Shown piece by piece: positions 62,563 to 64,000 of a stretch of DNA of 64,000 nt (position 1 is the stretch's first letter; every line of letters begins with the position of its first letter). The stretch comes from Lentimicrobiaceae bacterium (lineage in GTDB: Bacteria > Bacteroidota > Bacteroidia > Bacteroidales > Lentimicrobiaceae). The notes beneath the pieces are model-generated. The model made no database searches. It had not been told where the DNA came from and saw nothing but the letters and a program-made list of their open reading frames with translations. The translations under genes and the position numbers were made by a program. The stretch lies in assembly GCA_020636745.1 (NCBI GenBank), contig JACJXH010000004.1:339039-403038 (forward strand), in the 5' to 3' direction.

Positions 62563-63090
62563 TCAAACTATGCTATTAAGATTAACACCCTTTTTAATTG
62601 CAACAATTATTGCCTTTATCTCCTTAAAGTCATTAACCTTCCAATTTCTTGTCATTCTTTGCTTGCATATACACTTCCCATTTGAATAAATTCGAAGTTC
62701 AAATATTGATTCGCGATAAAAAAGATGATCAACTATTTTAACATCAATATTTTCAATTTTAATCTCTTCATTTTTTATTAGTTTGTCAAATTTATACAAT
62801 TCAAGATTAACTGTTTTATCCTCTTCAGAAATTGTTAATGAGCCAAGATAATAAATGTAATTGATGGGTATTCTGATGAATGAGAATGCTAATATAATAT
62901 CAATTATTAATATTATTAGCCAATTTACATGCATAGGAATACTAAAAACATTCCAAAACACAAATGCGATGATAGCTAAAAATATACTAAAATCCCCAAA
63001 AGCTCTAAAAACAAAGTATTCAAATTCCGGGTTGTATGCGTGCATTTTTTTTTCCATAAAATATTGGTTTTCACTTATGGTCTTAAACAA
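62563..63090 (-). CDS. Two-TM membrane protein, immunity-like (proximal)
   Basis: A 175-residue AT-rich gene product with two TMs (about 34-52 and 56-76) and a C-terminal soluble domain. It is a distant paralogue of the protein encoded at 61726-62244. It lies about 105 bases downstream of the Rhs tail, on the same strand, the position of cognate immunity genes. A membrane-anchored immunity protein would fit a toxin that acts at the inner membrane or periplasm. ATG 63090 starts MFKTISENQYF, with an internal ATG at residue 12 also possible. Role inferred from context. Confidence 0.6.
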   Translation of the reverse strand: MFKTISENQYFMEKKMHAYNPEFEYFVFRAFGDFSIFLAIIAFVFWNVFSIPMHVNWLIILIIDIILAFSFIRIPINYIYYLGSLTISEEDKTVNLELYKFDKLIKNEEIKIENIDVKIVDHLFYRESIFELRIYSNGKCICKQRMTRNWKVNDFKEIKAIIVAIKKGVNLNSIV

Positions 63091-63195
63091 TTTAGAATAG
63101 GCTCATTTTCAACATACTGCTTATTAAATCATTTCCTCAAGCAGATAACTTGAAGTATCATTAGCTGGTTTTGTTTCATAATTTGCTCAATATTA

Positions 63196-63696
63196 TCACC
63201 TATAATTAATCCAACTTTCAACTACTCTTTCTACAGTCTTAGGCGCCAAAGGATGAACTGGCTGCGAAGCTAGAGAATTAATATCTTCATTTTCAGTTGC
63301 ATTACCGGAAGTTTTACTCGTTGAACAACTTTTTATATCATCATTTGATTTAGTAAATACTTTAATAGTTGCAGGGAGAATGTTTATTAGTGTAAAAGCC
63401 TGGCTCATTCCTTGCATTGTGCTTTTTATTGGAAACCCTAATCCAAATTCCGCACTACCTTGAGCAAGATCGCCAAGATTGACACCTCCTTCGAATGTAC
63501 CTCCTGATGTTTTTGAAAAAGCTCCCATTACTACACCTGTGCCAGAAGATGGACATTTGTCAACTTTTTTCTGATCAAATTTATCAGGATGTAAATGCAT
63601 AATAAGCTTTCCAAAATTCAGACCTGTAGATGTCGGCCCTAATACCCAGCCAGGAAGACCGCCAAAAACTGTTGTTAATGCTCCCCCGGCAATTCC
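63196..63696 (-). pseudogene. C-terminal Rhs tail beyond an in-frame stop
   Basis: Directly after a TAA (63697-63699) the same reading frame stays open for 166 more codons: GIAGGALTTVFGGLPGWVLG, then PTSTGLNFGKLIMHLHPDKF and a Gly/Ser-rich region ending VESWINYR. The sequence has natural composition and no further stop. It is probably the variable tip domain, of unrecognised family, severed by a nonsense mutation. An internal start at ATG 63600 could in principle express 134 residues separately. Confidence 0.55.
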
Positions 63697-64000
63697 TTAA
63701 ACATCTTGTACAATATTGTTGTTTGCAAATTCCCCTAGTGTTTCTCCTGTAATTGCATTCTGCTCTGAGTTAAAAACATATAAATATGGCGGATCACCAA
63801 CCCTCATCCCATCCGGGTCTACAAACCGCATAGGGTTATCCACGTAATAATTGTATGGTGACCACCTGCGGTATTTCTCCGCCATAGGATCAATGCTATG
63901 CCACCTCCCCAAAACCGCATCATACATCCTCGCCCCATAATCCAACCACCCCAGCCCCATTTCATCCTGCATCATTTTGCCGTTAAATTTGTATTCATTG
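63697..64000 (-). CDS. RHS repeat-associated core protein (partial)
   Basis: The 3' part of a large Rhs/YD-repeat gene that continues beyond the window. Visible residues start NEYKFNGKMMQDEMGL and contain the core hallmarks GARMYDAVLGRWHSIDPMAEKYRRWSPYNYYVDNPMRFVDPDG. The coding frame ends at TAA 63697-63699 about 37 residues after DPDG, with the tip domain continuing in frame after it. Such proteins form a cocoon that encloses a C-terminal toxin used in contact-dependent competition; here the toxin part may be uncoupled by the stop. Confidence 0.85.
   Translation of the reverse strand, partial: NEYKFNGKMMQDEMGLGWLDYGARMYDAVLGRWHSIDPMAEKYRRWSPYNYYVDNPMRFVDPDGMRVGDPPYLYVFNSEQNAITGETLGEFANNNIVQDV

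Noticed and set aside
1..64000. CRISPR arrays, tRNA/rRNA genes, insertion sequences, prophage
   Set aside because: I saw no regularly spaced repeats, no cloverleaf-like or rRNA sequence, and no transposase, integrase or phage structural gene; a tRNAscan and IS search would be decisive.

Overview
The window looks like chromosomal DNA of an anaerobic or facultative Bacteroidota, probably Bacteroidales/Marinilabiliales-like. I cannot name the genus. The evidence is a SusC/SusD pair, several secreted proteins with type IX secretion (T9SS) C-terminal sorting domains, many TAnnTTTG -7 promoter boxes, few Shine-Dalgarno sequences, an S46 dipeptidyl peptidase and a Porphyromonas-type glutaminyl cyclase. 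I see no tRNA, rRNA, CRISPR array, insertion sequence, integrase or phage structural gene. Layout: 0.3-2.8 kb carries a YfcC-type carrier, an Ogt-type DNA methyltransferase and a small unknown protein. 2.8-10.2 kb has a TPR protein divergent from two FtsX/MacB-type permeases that lack their own ATPase. 10.3-13.6 kb has a tRNA-dihydrouridine synthase, a TetR regulator and a T9SS BNR-repeat protein. 13.8-23.9 kb has a dicarboxylate/glutamate symporter, a beta-propeller histidine kinase, a phosphofructokinase, a TonB-dependent receptor and an M14 carboxypeptidase. 24.4-32.8 kb is a compact polysaccharide-utilisation locus: FHS sugar transporter, PF10091/GH144-type glycosidase, SusC, SusD, terminator. 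33-38.3 kb has a lysozyme-like exported protein, a duplicated T9SS protein, and a deoxyhypusine-synthase-like gene facing an arginine decarboxylase, which suggests polyamine metabolism. 38.9-46.4 kb is an adaptor/ATPase/permease operon divergent from an NtrC/NtrY-type two-component pair, with a well-formed sigma-54 promoter in between. 46.4-50.4 kb has a nitroreductase, glutaminyl cyclase, PIN-PhoH protein and lipocalin. 50.7-54.9 kb has three tandem short SSB paralogues, very small proteins, an acylphosphatase-like protein and RidA. 54.9-61.6 kb has a DPP11-like peptidase, a GH18-CUB T9SS protein and a double-Cache histidine kinase. 61.7-64 kb is the end of an Rhs toxin module.

Functionally, the window is rich in envelope and nutrient-acquisition functions: glycan uptake, peptide degradation (S46, M14), and export or envelope remodelling by FtsX permeases. 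Several predicted secreted proteins would start with Gln after signal-peptide cleavage, which fits the encoded glutaminyl cyclase.

The least ordinary parts are: (1) the Rhs tail at the right edge, where one in-frame TAA separates the core from its C-terminal tip, followed by two related two-TM immunity-like genes, a relic of an Rhs core and a REPIN-like palindrome pair; (2) the three tandem SSBs that all lack the acidic tip, with clustered palindromes upstream; (3) the sigma-54/NtrC-controlled MacB-like locus; and (4) the GH144 locus with a 37-bp imperfect palindrome upstream. All assignments come from reading motifs by eye; no database search was run.
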